Positions 24,398-34,200 of a stretch of DNA of 64,000 nt are shown here, piece by piece (the stretch's first letter is position 1; every line of letters starts with the position of its first letter). The stretch is from DASYQD01 sp036005845 (GTDB taxonomy: Bacteria; Acidobacteriota; Thermoanaerobaculia; Multivoradales; JAIOJS01). The notes beneath the pieces were generated by a model that was given only the letters and a program-made list of their open reading frames with translations, made no database searches and was not told the DNA's origin. Both the position numbers and the translations under genes were made by a program. The DNA lies in contig DASYQD010000059.1 in the NCBI GenBank assembly GCA_036005845.1, positions 1 through 64,000 of the forward strand. Reading direction: 5' to 3'.

Positions 24398-25531
24398 ATG
24401 CCGGAGCCGCACGATCTGCAGGCGCTGCGCGAGGCGATCGAGGGGATCGACCGCGAGGTGATCGCGCGGCTGCGCGAGCGCATGGAGCTGGCGGAAGAGG
24501 TCGCGGCGATGAAGCTGCAGGCGGCCTATCCGTTCCGCGACGAGCCGCGCGAGGACCAGGTGCTGCAGCGGGTACGGCACGTCGCCGTCGAGCAGGGGCT
24601 CGACGCGCACGAGGTGGAGCGGCTCTATCGCGTCGTGCTCGACATGTCGGTGGCGCGGCAGCGCGCGCACGTGCGCTCGCTCGCCGAGGTGCCGCTGCGC
24701 GTCGCTTATCAAGGCGTCGAAGGGTCGTACAGCCACCTCACGGCGCAACGCCGCTACGCCGGCACGCCCGAGGGCGTGCTGCTCGAAGGGTTCGAGACGT
24801 TCCGCGCCGCCGCCGATGCGGTGCGCGAGGGCACCGCCGACCGCGCGCTGCTGCCGATCGAGAACACGACTGCCGGCAGCATCAACGAAACCTACGACCT
24901 GCTCGCCGAGGGCGGCCTCACGGTCACGGCCGAGGCGGTGTCGCGCATCGAGCATTGCCTGCTCGGGCTGCCCGGCGCGCGCGTCGAGGACCTGCGGCTC
25001 GTGCTCTCGCATCCGCAGGGGCTGCTGCAGTGCCAGGACTTCCTGCGCTCCGTGCCGTGGATGCGCGCGCAGCCGGAGTTCGACACCGCGGGCGCGGCGC
25101 GCAAGGTGCGCGAGCGCAACGACGCGACGGTGGCGGCCATCGCCGGCGAGTCGGCGGCGCGCGTCTACGGGCTCGAGGTCCTGCGTCGCGGCATCCAGTC
25201 GCAGGAGGGGAACTACACGCGCTTCGTCGAGCTGTCGCGCGAGGGCGTCGGCGTGGCGCCGGAAGTGGCGGCGAAGACGTCGCTGCTGCTCGTCACCGGC
25301 CACCAGCCCGGCGCGCTCGCCGAAGTGTTGAGCGTCTTCGGCCGGCGGGGCGTCAACCTCGCCAAGCTCGAGTCGCGGCCGATCCCCGGGCGGCCGTTCG
25401 AGTATCGCTTCTACCTCGACCTCGACGGCAACGCGCAGCGGGATCCGGTGAAGAGCGCGCTCGCGGAGGCGGCGCCGCTGGCGGCGGAGCTGCGCGTGCT
25501 GGGCACCTACCCCGCCGCTACGGCGGAGTGA
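24398..25531 (+). CDS. pheA: Bifunctional chorismate mutase/prephenate dehydratase
   Basis: The 377 residues combine an AroQ-type chorismate mutase (about 8-90, REAIEGIDREVIARLRERME), a prephenate dehydratase (about 99-280) with IENTTAGSINETYDLL and the catalytic Thr274 in NYTRFVEL, and a C-terminal ACT domain (about 293-370) with GHQPGALAEVL and ESRP. The enzyme makes phenylpyruvate for phenylalanine synthesis; the ACT domain is the usual phenylalanine feedback site. It stands alone between the toxin-antitoxin pair and the sulfatase-like gene, which converges on it 13 bp away. The ATG at 24398 begins the mutase domain exactly. Confidence 0.95.
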   Translation: MPEPHDLQALREAIEGIDREVIARLRERMELAEEVAAMKLQAAYPFRDEPREDQVLQRVRHVAVEQGLDAHEVERLYRVVLDMSVARQRAHVRSLAEVPLRVAYQGVEGSYSHLTAQRRYAGTPEGVLLEGFETFRAAADAVREGTADRALLPIENTTAGSINETYDLLAEGGLTVTAEAVSRIEHCLLGLPGARVEDLRLVLSHPQGLLQCQDFLRSVPWMRAQPEFDTAGAARKVRERNDATVAAIAGESAARVYGLEVLRRGIQSQEGNYTRFVELSREGVGVAPEVAAKTSLLLVTGHQPGALAEVLSVFGRRGVNLAKLESRPIPGRPFEYRFYLDLDGNAQRDPVKSALAEAAPLAAELRVLGTYPAATAE

Positions 25532-25544
25532 TCCGCCGGCGCGG

Positions 25545-27629
25545 TCACGACTCGCGCAGCAGCTCTTCGAGCTTGGCGCGTTCCGCTGGGTCGCGCTCGA
25601 GCAGCAGCGCGCGGCGGAAGCAGCGGTCGGCCTCGCCGTGCTCGCCGAGCTCGAGGTAGAGCGCGCCGAGCGTCTTCCAGAGGTCGCCGCGCTCGGGCGC
25701 GAGGCGCAGCAGCGTCTCGTAGGTCTGCACCGCCTCGCGCGCGTGGCCCAGCATGTACGCCGCGTGGGCGGCGTTCTCGAGCGGCACCGGGTCGGCGGGG
25801 CTGCGTCGGGCCGCCTCGCGGAAGTCGCGCAGGGCAGGCTCGATCTTCCCCGCCTCGGCGAGGGCGGTGCCGCGCTCGAGGTAGACGCGCGGGTCGTGGC
25901 TGCCGGCGGCGAGGACGCCGTCGAGCACGGCGATGGCCGCGGGGCCGTCGCCCTTCTCGCGCAGCAGCCGCGCCAGCGAGGTGCCCGACTCCGGCTGCGT
26001 AGGGTCGAGCGCCAGCGCCTGCCGGAACATGCGCTCCGCATCGGCGCGCTTGCCGAGCGCGAGGTAGGAGCCACCCATGTTGGCGAGCGGCACCGCGGAG
26101 AGCTCGTTCTCCTTCGCCGCGCGCTGGAAGAGCGCCAGCGCGTCGGACTCGCGGCCGGCGTCGCGCACGCACTGGCCGGCGAGCTGGAGCGCCGGGAAGT
26201 TGTGCGGGTCCTGCTTGACGATCTTCTGCAGCTCCGGCAGCGCCTCGGCGCAGCGCCCGTGCTGGATCATCGTCACCGCGCCGTGGAGCGTCTGCGCCAC
26301 GGCGGTCATGGCGCGTGGATCGGGCAGGTCCGCCTTCACCGCGCCGCCGCCGCCGCCGGAGACGTAGCCGAGGCTTTCGAGCTGCGCGCGCTGCTCGGCG
26401 CTGAGCACGTTCTCGGGCTTCACCCGCGGCAGCAGCGGCTCGCCCATGGCGGCGAGCATCCCTTCGAGCCGCTTCTTCCAGGGCTCGACGGTGCGCGGGT
26501 GCTCGCGCGCCAGGTCGCGAGACTCGTCGGGGTCGGCGGCGACGTGGAAGAGGCTCGGCCGCGGCGCCTGCAGGTAGAGGAACGCGCCGTCGGAGAGCGA
26601 ACGCAGCGGGTACCACTTGTAGGCGAAGAAGGGCAGGAAGCTCTCGCTGTAGCTGCGCCGCTTGCAGTCGCCGCCCCCTTGACTTCCAGATGGCAGCGGC
26701 AACAGCGCGACGCCGTCGAGGCCGGCGCGCGGCGGCAGCCCGGCGAGCTTCATCAGCGTCGGCGCCACGTCGACGGTGCGCACCAGGCAGTCCTCGTCCT
26801 TACCCGCCGGCACGCCCGGTCCCGCGAGCAGCAGCGGCACGCGGCGCACGCCGTGCCCGAGCAGCATGCCGTGCGAGAGCTCGCCCTGCTCGCCGAGCAT
26901 CTCGCCGTGGTCGCCGACGACGGCGACGACGGTGTCGGGCGGCAGCGCGCGCAGCAAGCGCCCGAGCTCGCGGTCCATGTACGCGATCTCGCCGTCGTAG
27001 AGGCGATGCGGGCCCTGCATCGCATCGGCGACGTCGGTCGGCGGCCGGTACTCCTCGTGCGGGTCGTAGTAGTGGACCCACAAGAAATAGGGTGTGCGCA
27101 GCCGGCCGAGCGTCGCCAGCGCCGCGTCGGTCGTCGGACCAGCCTGCCTTTCGCTCTCCTCCGTGCCCGCCGCATAGCCGGTGCCGAGGTCGTCGTCGTA
27201 AGTGCGGAAGCCCTGGTCGAGCCCGTGCCGCTTCTCCAACACGATGGCGGAGACGACGGCCGCGGTGTCGTAGCCGGCGGCGCGCAGCATCTCGGTCACC
27301 GTCTCGACGCGCGGCGCCAGCGCGAAGGTGCCGTTGTCGCGCACGCCGTGGCGCGGCGGATAGAGGCCGGTGAGGATCGAGGAGTGGCTCACCAGCGTGA
27401 TCGGCGCCACCGTGTCGCAGCGCACGAAGCGGGTGCCGCGCTTGGCCAGCGCATCGAGGTTGGGCGTGTGCGCGTGCGGCCAGCCCCAGGCGCCGAGGTG
27501 GTCGGCGCGCGTGGTGTCGAGCGTGACGAGCACCAGGTTGGGGCGCGCGGGCGGCGCGGGAGCCGGCGCCGCCACGGTGACCGACGCCAGGGCCAGCAGG
27601 CCGGCGAGCACGACGCGCTGCGGGCGCAT
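25545..27629 (-). CDS. Sulfatase-like hydrolase with C-terminal TPR domain
   Basis: This 694-residue exported protein has a signal peptide (cleavage near TVAAPAP), an alkaline-phosphatase-superfamily domain (30-420) and about seven TPR units (450-690). The metal motifs are VTLDTTRADHLG (35-46) and VGDHGEMLGE. At the active site the sulfatase consensus CxPxR is replaced by Thr78-Leu-Val-Ser-His in ITLVSHSSILTG, so the formylglycine precursor is absent and Thr78 is the likely nucleophile, as in phosphodiesterase-type superfamily members. Calling it a sulfatase is therefore unsafe; a phospho- or phosphonate substrate is possible. The TPRs suggest a protein-complex role. A TATACT box lies 12 bp before the ATG. 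Confidence 0.85.
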   Translation of the reverse strand: MRPQRVVLAGLLALASVTVAAPAPAPPARPNLVLVTLDTTRADHLGAWGWPHAHTPNLDALAKRGTRFVRCDTVAPITLVSHSSILTGLYPPRHGVRDNGTFALAPRVETVTEMLRAAGYDTAAVVSAIVLEKRHGLDQGFRTYDDDLGTGYAAGTEESERQAGPTTDAALATLGRLRTPYFLWVHYYDPHEEYRPPTDVADAMQGPHRLYDGEIAYMDRELGRLLRALPPDTVVAVVGDHGEMLGEQGELSHGMLLGHGVRRVPLLLAGPGVPAGKDEDCLVRTVDVAPTLMKLAGLPPRAGLDGVALLPLPSGSQGGGDCKRRSYSESFLPFFAYKWYPLRSLSDGAFLYLQAPRPSLFHVAADPDESRDLAREHPRTVEPWKKRLEGMLAAMGEPLLPRVKPENVLSAEQRAQLESLGYVSGGGGGAVKADLPDPRAMTAVAQTLHGAVTMIQHGRCAEALPELQKIVKQDPHNFPALQLAGQCVRDAGRESDALALFQRAAKENELSAVPLANMGGSYLALGKRADAERMFRQALALDPTQPESGTSLARLLREKGDGPAAIAVLDGVLAAGSHDPRVYLERGTALAEAGKIEPALRDFREAARRSPADPVPLENAAHAAYMLGHAREAVQTYETLLRLAPERGDLWKTLGALYLELGEHGEADRCFRRALLLERDPAERAKLEELLRES

Positions 27630-27641
27630 GAGTGAGCGCGC

Positions 27642-27647
27642 AGTATA
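27642..27647 (-). promoter_or_regulatory. -10 element of the sulfatase-like gene
   Basis: TATACT on the minus strand lies 12 bases before the ATG, with no Shine-Dalgarno in between. It sits in the same 13-mer, GCGTCGCTATACT, as the pheA -10. A very short leader is implied. Confidence 0.5.
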
Positions 27648-27749
27648 GCGACGCGGTCAGCTACACTTCCGCGACCGTCCACCAGCCAACAGGGTCTGCG
27701 AAAGCGCGCCGGGCCTCACCCGGACGCTTCCCACGAAAGCGAGGCCGCA

Positions 27750-30700
27750 GTGCTGCATTCCCGGGTCGCCGTTCGCCCTCGTCGTGTCGCCGCCCTCGTC
27801 CTCGGCCTGCTCGCGCTCGGCGTGCCGGCGCGAGCCGTCGAGAGCAGGCAGAGCAGCAGCCCGCTCGCCGCGCGCGCGTTCGTAAGCGACCGTCTGCGCG
27901 CCAACGCGCTGTTGCAGCCCACCGCCGCGGTGTCGGCGTCGCTGGCGCTGGCGGTGCGCGACGGCTGGGCCGCCTTCGATGCGATTCATCCGCTGTGGAC
28001 GGCGGTGTTCGACCGCCGCAGCGGCGCGCTCGAGATGGCCGAGGGCGACGGCATTCCGCTGCTCCCCGGCAGCGGCAACCGCCTGACGAAAGCCGACATC
28101 GCCGGCTTCTTGAATGGCAAATCAGACGTCGATCTCGACGTCGCCGAGAGCGCGACGCGCGCGTTCCTGCCGGCGGTCACCCGTTTGTTCGGCGTCGACG
28201 CGGCGAGCCTCGTCCTCAACCGCGAGCGTTCCGGACAGCCGACGCCTAACGTCTGGTTCGTCGACTTCGACGTGCTGAGCGCGGGTCTGCCGATCGACGG
28301 CGCGCGCGTCGTCTTCCGCATCGGCCACGGCAACCTGATCCAGTTCGGCGGCGAGAACCTGCCCTCGGCCGGCGTCGCGGCGCCTGCCGTCGCGGTGAGC
28401 CGCGACCAGGCGGAGTCGCTGCTCGCCGCCTTCGTCGGCGGCCTCTCGGAGCACGACCGTTTCCTCGACAGCGGCTCGCTTCACCTGCTGCCGGTGCGTA
28501 TCGACGACGTCCGCTTCGCCGAGGGCTTCGCGGCCGGGCGCGGCCGCGGCGTGCTTCCCATCTGGCAGCTCGTCTTCCGTCGCGACAAGGAGATGGAAAC
28601 CTGGCGGGCGCGCATCGACGCCTCGACCGGCGACGTGCTCGAGCTGCGCGACATCAACGAGTACGCGCAGGTCAACGGCGGCGCCAACTACCTGGGCGTC
28701 GAGAGCGTCCGCCCGATGCCGTTCGCCAACCTGTCGAGCGGGGGCTTCTCGAACTCCGCCGGTCTCTACACCTTCGGCGGCAGCGCGGTGAGCTCGACGC
28801 TGCAGGGGCAGTTCGTGCGCATCAACGACACCTGCGGTGCGATTTCGCAGGGCTCCGACGTCGACGGCAACATCATCTTCGGCACCTCCGGCGGCACCGA
28901 CTGCACGACGCCGGGCAACGGCGGGCCGGGAAACACGCACTCCGCGCGCACGCAGTTCTACCAGGTCAACCGCGCCAAGGAGGCCGCGCGCGGCTGGCTC
29001 AACCGCGCCTGGCTCAACCAGCAGCTCACCGCCAACGTCGACCTCAACCAGACCTGCAACGCCTACTGGAACGGCTCGACGCTGAACTTCTTCAAGTCGG
29101 GCGGCGGCTGCGCCAACACCGGCGAGATCGAGGCCGTCTCGCTGCACGAGTACGGGCACGGCCTCGACCAGAACGACGGCAACGGCAGCGCGCCCGACAA
29201 CGGCACCGGCGAGACCTACGGCGACTTCACCGCCACCCTCTTCACGCACTCCTCCTGCATCGGCAGCGGTTTCCGCTCCGTCAACTGCAGCGGCAACGGC
29301 GACGCCTGCACCGGTTGCACCGGCGTGCGCGACATCGACTGGGCGATGCACGCGAGCAACGCTCCGCACACGGTGGCGAACTTCACGCAGGCGATCTGCC
29401 CCGTCAGCCCCACCGGCTACGACGGCCTCTGCGGCAAGGAAGGCCACTGCGAGTCGTACATCTCCTCCGAGCCGCTGTGGGACTTCGCGAACCGCGATCT
29501 GCCCTCGCCGGGCAGCGGCACCGCCTGGGCAACCGCCGAGCGGCTCTGGTACCTGTCGCGATCGACGGCCACGTCGGCCTTCTCCTGCAACACCAGCGGG
29601 GCGACCTGGACCTCGAACGGCTGCAACACCGGCTCGCTGTGGAAGACGATGCGGGCCATCGACGACGACGACGGCAACCTCGCCAACGGCACGCCCAACT
29701 CGGCCGCCCTCTACGCGGCGTTCAACCGCCACGGCATCGCCTGCACCAGCGACGCCGGCGCCAACGTCAGCTTCCGCGGCTGCACCCAGCCGCCCTCGCC
29801 GGTGCTGGTCGTCACGCCCGGCGACAACCAGGCGACGGCGACGTGGACCGGCTCGACCGGCGTTTACGACCTCTATCGCAACGAGCTCGGCTGCAACGCC
29901 GGCTTCACCAAGATCGGCAACGACCTCGCCGCCTCGCCATTCGTCGACAGCAACGTCGGCAACGGCATCACCTACTACTACCAGGTCGCCGCGCAGCCTT
30001 CCGGCAACGAGGCCTGCGCCTCGCCGCCGAGCGCCTGCATCGCGGTAACGCCGACGGCACCAGCCTGCCTGCCGCTCGGCGCGCCGGCGAACGTCACCGC
30101 CACCGGCGGCAGCTCGCAGATCTCCCTCGCCTGGGACGCGGTCGCCGGCGCGACCTTCTACAAGGTGCTGCGCTCGTCCGCGACCGGCGGCCCGTACACG
30201 CTGGTCGCGCAGCCGAGCGGCACGAGCTACGTCGACACCGCGCCGGGGTGCGGCGAGACGTATTACTACGTGGTCAAGGCGGCCAGCTCGTCGACCTGCC
30301 AGTCGGCCGCCTCCGCCGAGGTCTCGGCGAGCACCACGGTCTGCGCGCCCTGCACGACGCAGAGCCTCTACAGCAACAACTTCGACAGCGCCAGCGGGAT
30401 GGCGGGCTGGACGACGGGCTCGTTCGTCGGCGGCTCGGTGGCGGACTGGCGCGGCGTGCAAGCCTGCACCGCGCACAGCGGCGCCAACGTCTTCCGCTTC
30501 GGCGGCACGACCTGCACCGGCGACTACGCGAACAACGACTACAACTACGCGCAGCCCAACGGCGCCGGCGGCATCGCCGTGCCGTCGGGATCGCGCACCA
30601 ACCGCTTGTCGTTCTGGCACCGGCGCGCCTTCGAGAGCGGCTTCGACGGCGGCACCCTCTCCGTCTCCGTCGACGGCAGCAACTACGTCGCCGTGCCCTC

Positions 30701-31043
30701 GGCGGCGCTCCTCTCGGGTCCGTACAGCGGCACGCTCACCGACGAGTGCGCTCCCGCGGGAGCGGGCGGGCGGGCGGCGTTCACCGGCACCTCCGCGAGC
30801 TTCACCCAGACGGTGGTCGACCTCGATGCCGCCTGCAACGCGGCCAGCGGCGGCACCGAAGGCTGCGGCGGCCAGGCGGTGCGGATCGGCTTCACCGCGG
30901 TGAGCGACTGCGGCGTCACCGGCGACGGCTGGTTCCTCGACGACGTGGACGTCTCCGCCTGCGTACCGGATGCGCCGGGCCCGCTGTTCTCGGATGGCTT
31001 CGAAAGCGGAACGCTCGGCGCGTGGTCGGCAAAGAGCCCGTAA
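27750..31043 (+). CDS. Secreted zinc metalloprotease (fungalysin/thermolysin-like) with FN3 domains, first paralogue
   Basis: The 1097-residue precursor has a signal peptide, a propeptide of about 300 residues (PepSY-like WRARIDASTGDVLELRDIN), then a gluzincin domain with H466-EYG-H470-GLDQND and a third ligand Glu488 in GTGETYGD. Many Cys pairs suggest disulfides. Two fibronectin-III-like domains follow (about 690-870, ITYYYQVAAQPSGNEAC). A jelly-roll-like C-terminal domain ends near FSDGFESGTLGAWS. It should be an extracellular peptidase activated by propeptide removal. The GTG start has GAGG five bases upstream. The next gene is a paralogue. Confidence 0.88.
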   Translation: MLHSRVAVRPRRVAALVLGLLALGVPARAVESRQSSSPLAARAFVSDRLRANALLQPTAAVSASLALAVRDGWAAFDAIHPLWTAVFDRRSGALEMAEGDGIPLLPGSGNRLTKADIAGFLNGKSDVDLDVAESATRAFLPAVTRLFGVDAASLVLNRERSGQPTPNVWFVDFDVLSAGLPIDGARVVFRIGHGNLIQFGGENLPSAGVAAPAVAVSRDQAESLLAAFVGGLSEHDRFLDSGSLHLLPVRIDDVRFAEGFAAGRGRGVLPIWQLVFRRDKEMETWRARIDASTGDVLELRDINEYAQVNGGANYLGVESVRPMPFANLSSGGFSNSAGLYTFGGSAVSSTLQGQFVRINDTCGAISQGSDVDGNIIFGTSGGTDCTTPGNGGPGNTHSARTQFYQVNRAKEAARGWLNRAWLNQQLTANVDLNQTCNAYWNGSTLNFFKSGGGCANTGEIEAVSLHEYGHGLDQNDGNGSAPDNGTGETYGDFTATLFTHSSCIGSGFRSVNCSGNGDACTGCTGVRDIDWAMHASNAPHTVANFTQAICPVSPTGYDGLCGKEGHCESYISSEPLWDFANRDLPSPGSGTAWATAERLWYLSRSTATSAFSCNTSGATWTSNGCNTGSLWKTMRAIDDDDGNLANGTPNSAALYAAFNRHGIACTSDAGANVSFRGCTQPPSPVLVVTPGDNQATATWTGSTGVYDLYRNELGCNAGFTKIGNDLAASPFVDSNVGNGITYYYQVAAQPSGNEACASPPSACIAVTPTAPACLPLGAPANVTATGGSSQISLAWDAVAGATFYKVLRSSATGGPYTLVAQPSGTSYVDTAPGCGETYYYVVKAASSSTCQSAASAEVSASTTVCAPCTTQSLYSNNFDSASGMAGWTTGSFVGGSVADWRGVQACTAHSGANVFRFGGTTCTGDYANNDYNYAQPNGAGGIAVPSGSRTNRLSFWHRRAFESGFDGGTLSVSVDGSNYVAVPSAALLSGPYSGTLTDECAPAGAGGRAAFTGTSASFTQTVVDLDAACNAASGGTEGCGGQAVRIGFTAVSDCGVTGDGWFLDDVDVSACVPDAPGPLFSDGFESGTLGAWSAKSP

Positions 31044-31071
31044 CGGCGGGCACGTAGGGTCATGAACTAAC

Positions 31072-31094
31072 CCCGCGGCACCGCCAACCGCGGG
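31072..31094 (+). terminator. Hairpin after the first metalloprotease gene
   Basis: CCCGCGG (31072-31078) pairs perfectly with CCGCGGG (31088-31094) across a nine-base loop, 28 bp after the stop. Only a short GTTCTT follows, so termination may be partial. The remaining 195 bp up to the next gene show no coding potential and presumably hold its promoter, which I cannot place with confidence. Confidence 0.45.
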
Positions 31095-31288
31095 CTTCGA
31101 TCAGTTCTTGACCCGCCATCGGCGCCGGCGCGTCCTCCGTGGACGCGCGCAAGCCGCTGATTCCGCAGCAGTTCTCGTTGCGCGCGCGGAGATGGACCCG
31201 CTGGCGCAGCCCTTGCCCTATGGCAGCGCAGGCCCGATCGTTCCGTTAATGCGTTGACCCGCTTCCGTTCCTAGGAGGAACCGCTCAC

Positions 31289-34200
31289 ATGGCTCGTAGA
31301 CCCCTGCATCTGGCTCTCTGCGGTCTGCTGGTCGCCGGCGCGTTGCACGCGGTGGCTGCCCCGAAGCAAGACAAGGCGCTGCGCGGCAGCCTTGCCGACA
31401 AGGCCTTCACCACCGGCCGCGTCACCATCGCTCCCGACACCGAGTCGATGGACACCATGCGTCCGTTCGCCAAGGCGGCCGGCGGCCGCTTCGAGGCCTT
31501 CTCCCAGGCCCGCGGCGGCGGCTGGACGGCCGACGTCGACAAGCGCACCGGCAACGTCGCCTACGCCGAAGGCGCCGGCATCCCGTTCGTGCCCGGCCGC
31601 GGCAACAACTTGAGCGCCGGCGACGTCAAGGCGCTCGGCGCCGGCGGCCGCGTCGACCTCGCCGCCATGGAGCGGGTCGCCCGCGACTTCCTCCCCAGCG
31701 TGGCGCCGATGATGGGGATCAACATCTCCGAGCTCGTCCTCAACCAGTCGGCGTCGGGCCAGCCGGCCGGCCACGTCTGGTTCCTCGATTTCGACGTCGT
31801 CCGCGGCGGCATGAAGGTCGAAGGCGCCCACGTCGTCCTCCGCGTCAACAACGGCAACCTCATCCAGTTCGGCAGCGAGAACCTGCCGCCCCTCGACGCC
31901 GCCGCCCCGCAGGGCCGCATCGCCAAGGTGGCCGCCCGTGCCGCTCTCGGCGATGCCATCGGCGGCTTCCTGCCCGGCGACCGCTGGATCGACCGCGGCT
32001 CGCTCCACCTGCTGCCCTCCAACCGCATCGACGAGTCCGAGCTCGACGGCTACCGCTTCGGCGACGGCCGCGGCCTGCAGCTCGTCTGGCAGTTCACCTT
32101 CAAGCGCGACGGCGAGCCCGGCACCTGGCGCGGCCGCGTCGACGCCACCAGCGGCGAGGTGCTCGAGTTCTTCGACGTCAACGACTACGGCCAGGCGACC
32201 GGCGGCACCTACAAGGGCGACCGCCCGGCCCCTGAGGTCGTGATGCCGCTGCCGTGGGCCAACGTCGCCACCGGCGTGTACACCAATTCGGCCGGCATCT
32301 TCAGCGGCACCACCGGCACCACCACCCTCAACGGCCAGTACGTTGCCATCACCGATAGCTGCGGCACGATCTCGAAGGCCGCCGACGCCAGCGGCAACCT
32401 CGCGCTCGGCAGCTCGACCGGCACCGACTGCACGACGCCGGGCTCGGGCGGCGCCGGCAACACGCACTCGGCGCGCACCCAGTTCTACATGGTCAACCGC
32501 GGCAAGGAAGCGGCGCGCGGCTGGCTGCCTTCCAACACCTGGCTCAATGCCAAGGTGACCGCCAAGGTCAACCTCAACCAGACCTGCAACGCCTACTGGG
32601 ACGGCAGCGCGCTGAACTTCTTCAAGTCCGGCGGCGGCTGCGCCAACACCGGCGAGCTGCCGGGCGTGTCGCTCCACGAGTGGGGCCACGGCCTCGACAC
32701 CAACGACGGCAACGGCGATCCGCCGGACAACGGCACCGGCGAGGCCTACGGCGACATCAGCGCCATGCTGGCCATCCACTCCTCGTGCACCGGCAACGGC
32801 TTCCTCAGCTCCAACTGCGGCGGCTACGGCAACGCCTGCACCTCCTGCACCGGCGTCCGTGACACCGACTGGGCCAAGCACAGCCGCAACACGCCGTCGA
32901 CGGTGGACAACTTCACCCGCACCACCTGCCCGGCGCCCAGCGCCAACAACCCCAACTACGTCGGGCCCTGCGGCGCCGACGCCATCTCGCGCGGCAACAC
33001 CGGCAACAAGCGCGAGGGGCACTGCGAGTCGCTGGTCGCCTCCGAGGCGATGTGGGACCTCGCCAACCGCGACCTGCCGAGCCCCGGCTCCGGCTCCGCC
33101 TGGACCACCGTCGACCGGCTGTGGTACCTGTCGCGCTCGACGGCAACGGCGGCCTTCACCTGCAACACCTCCGGCGGCACGCGCACGAGCGGCACCTGGA
33201 GCTCGAGCGGCTGCTCCACCGGCAGCATGTTCCGCGTCTTCCGCGCCATCGACGACGACAACGGCAACCTCACCGACGGCACGCCGCACGGCCTCTCCAT
33301 CGCCACCGCGATGAACCGCCACGGCATCGCCTGCACCACCGACACCGGCTGGAACGTCACCTTCCGCGCCGTGGCCCAGCCCGCCACGCCGGCACTGTCG
33401 ATCACCGCCGGCAGCAACTCGGCGGCGCTCTCGTGGAGCGGCTCCTCGGGCGTCTACGACGTCTACCGCAACGAGACCGGCTGCAGCGCCGGCTTCGTCA
33501 AGGTGGCCAACGATCTCGGCAGCGCTTCCTTCAACGACACCAACGTCGCCAACGGCATCACCTACTACTACCAGGTGACCGGCCAGCCCTCGGGCAACGA
33601 GGCGGCGGCGTCCTCGCCCTCGACCTGCACCTCGGTGACCCCGACGGCCGGCACCTGCACGCCGCCGGCGGCGCCGACGGGCGTCACCGCCACGGCGGCC
33701 TCCGCGTCGTCGATCAACGTCTCGTGGACCGCCTCCGCGGGCGCCACCTCGTACACCATCCTCCGCTCGACGACGAGCGGCGGCCCCTACACCGCGGTCG
33801 GCACCTCGTCGACCACCTCGTTCTCCGACACCGGCCTCTCCTGCAACACCACTTATTACTACGTGGTCCAGGCCAGCAACGGCACCTGCGCGTCGGGCAA
33901 CTCGGCGCAGGCTTCGGCGACGACCTCGGCCTGCACCGGCAACGTGCTCACCCCGGGCGTGCCGGTGACCGGCATCGCGGGCGCCACCGGCAGCCAGCAG
34001 TTCTGGACGATGACCGTCCCCGCCGGCGCCACCAACCTGACCTTCAACACCTCGGGCGGCACCGGTGACGTCGACCTCTACGTCAAGTTCGGCTCGCAGC
34101 CGTCGACGACCGTCAGCGACTGCCGGTCGGAGAGCGCCACCACCACCGAGAGCTGCACCATCGCGGCGCCCTCGGCCGGCACCTACTACGTGCTGCTCTA

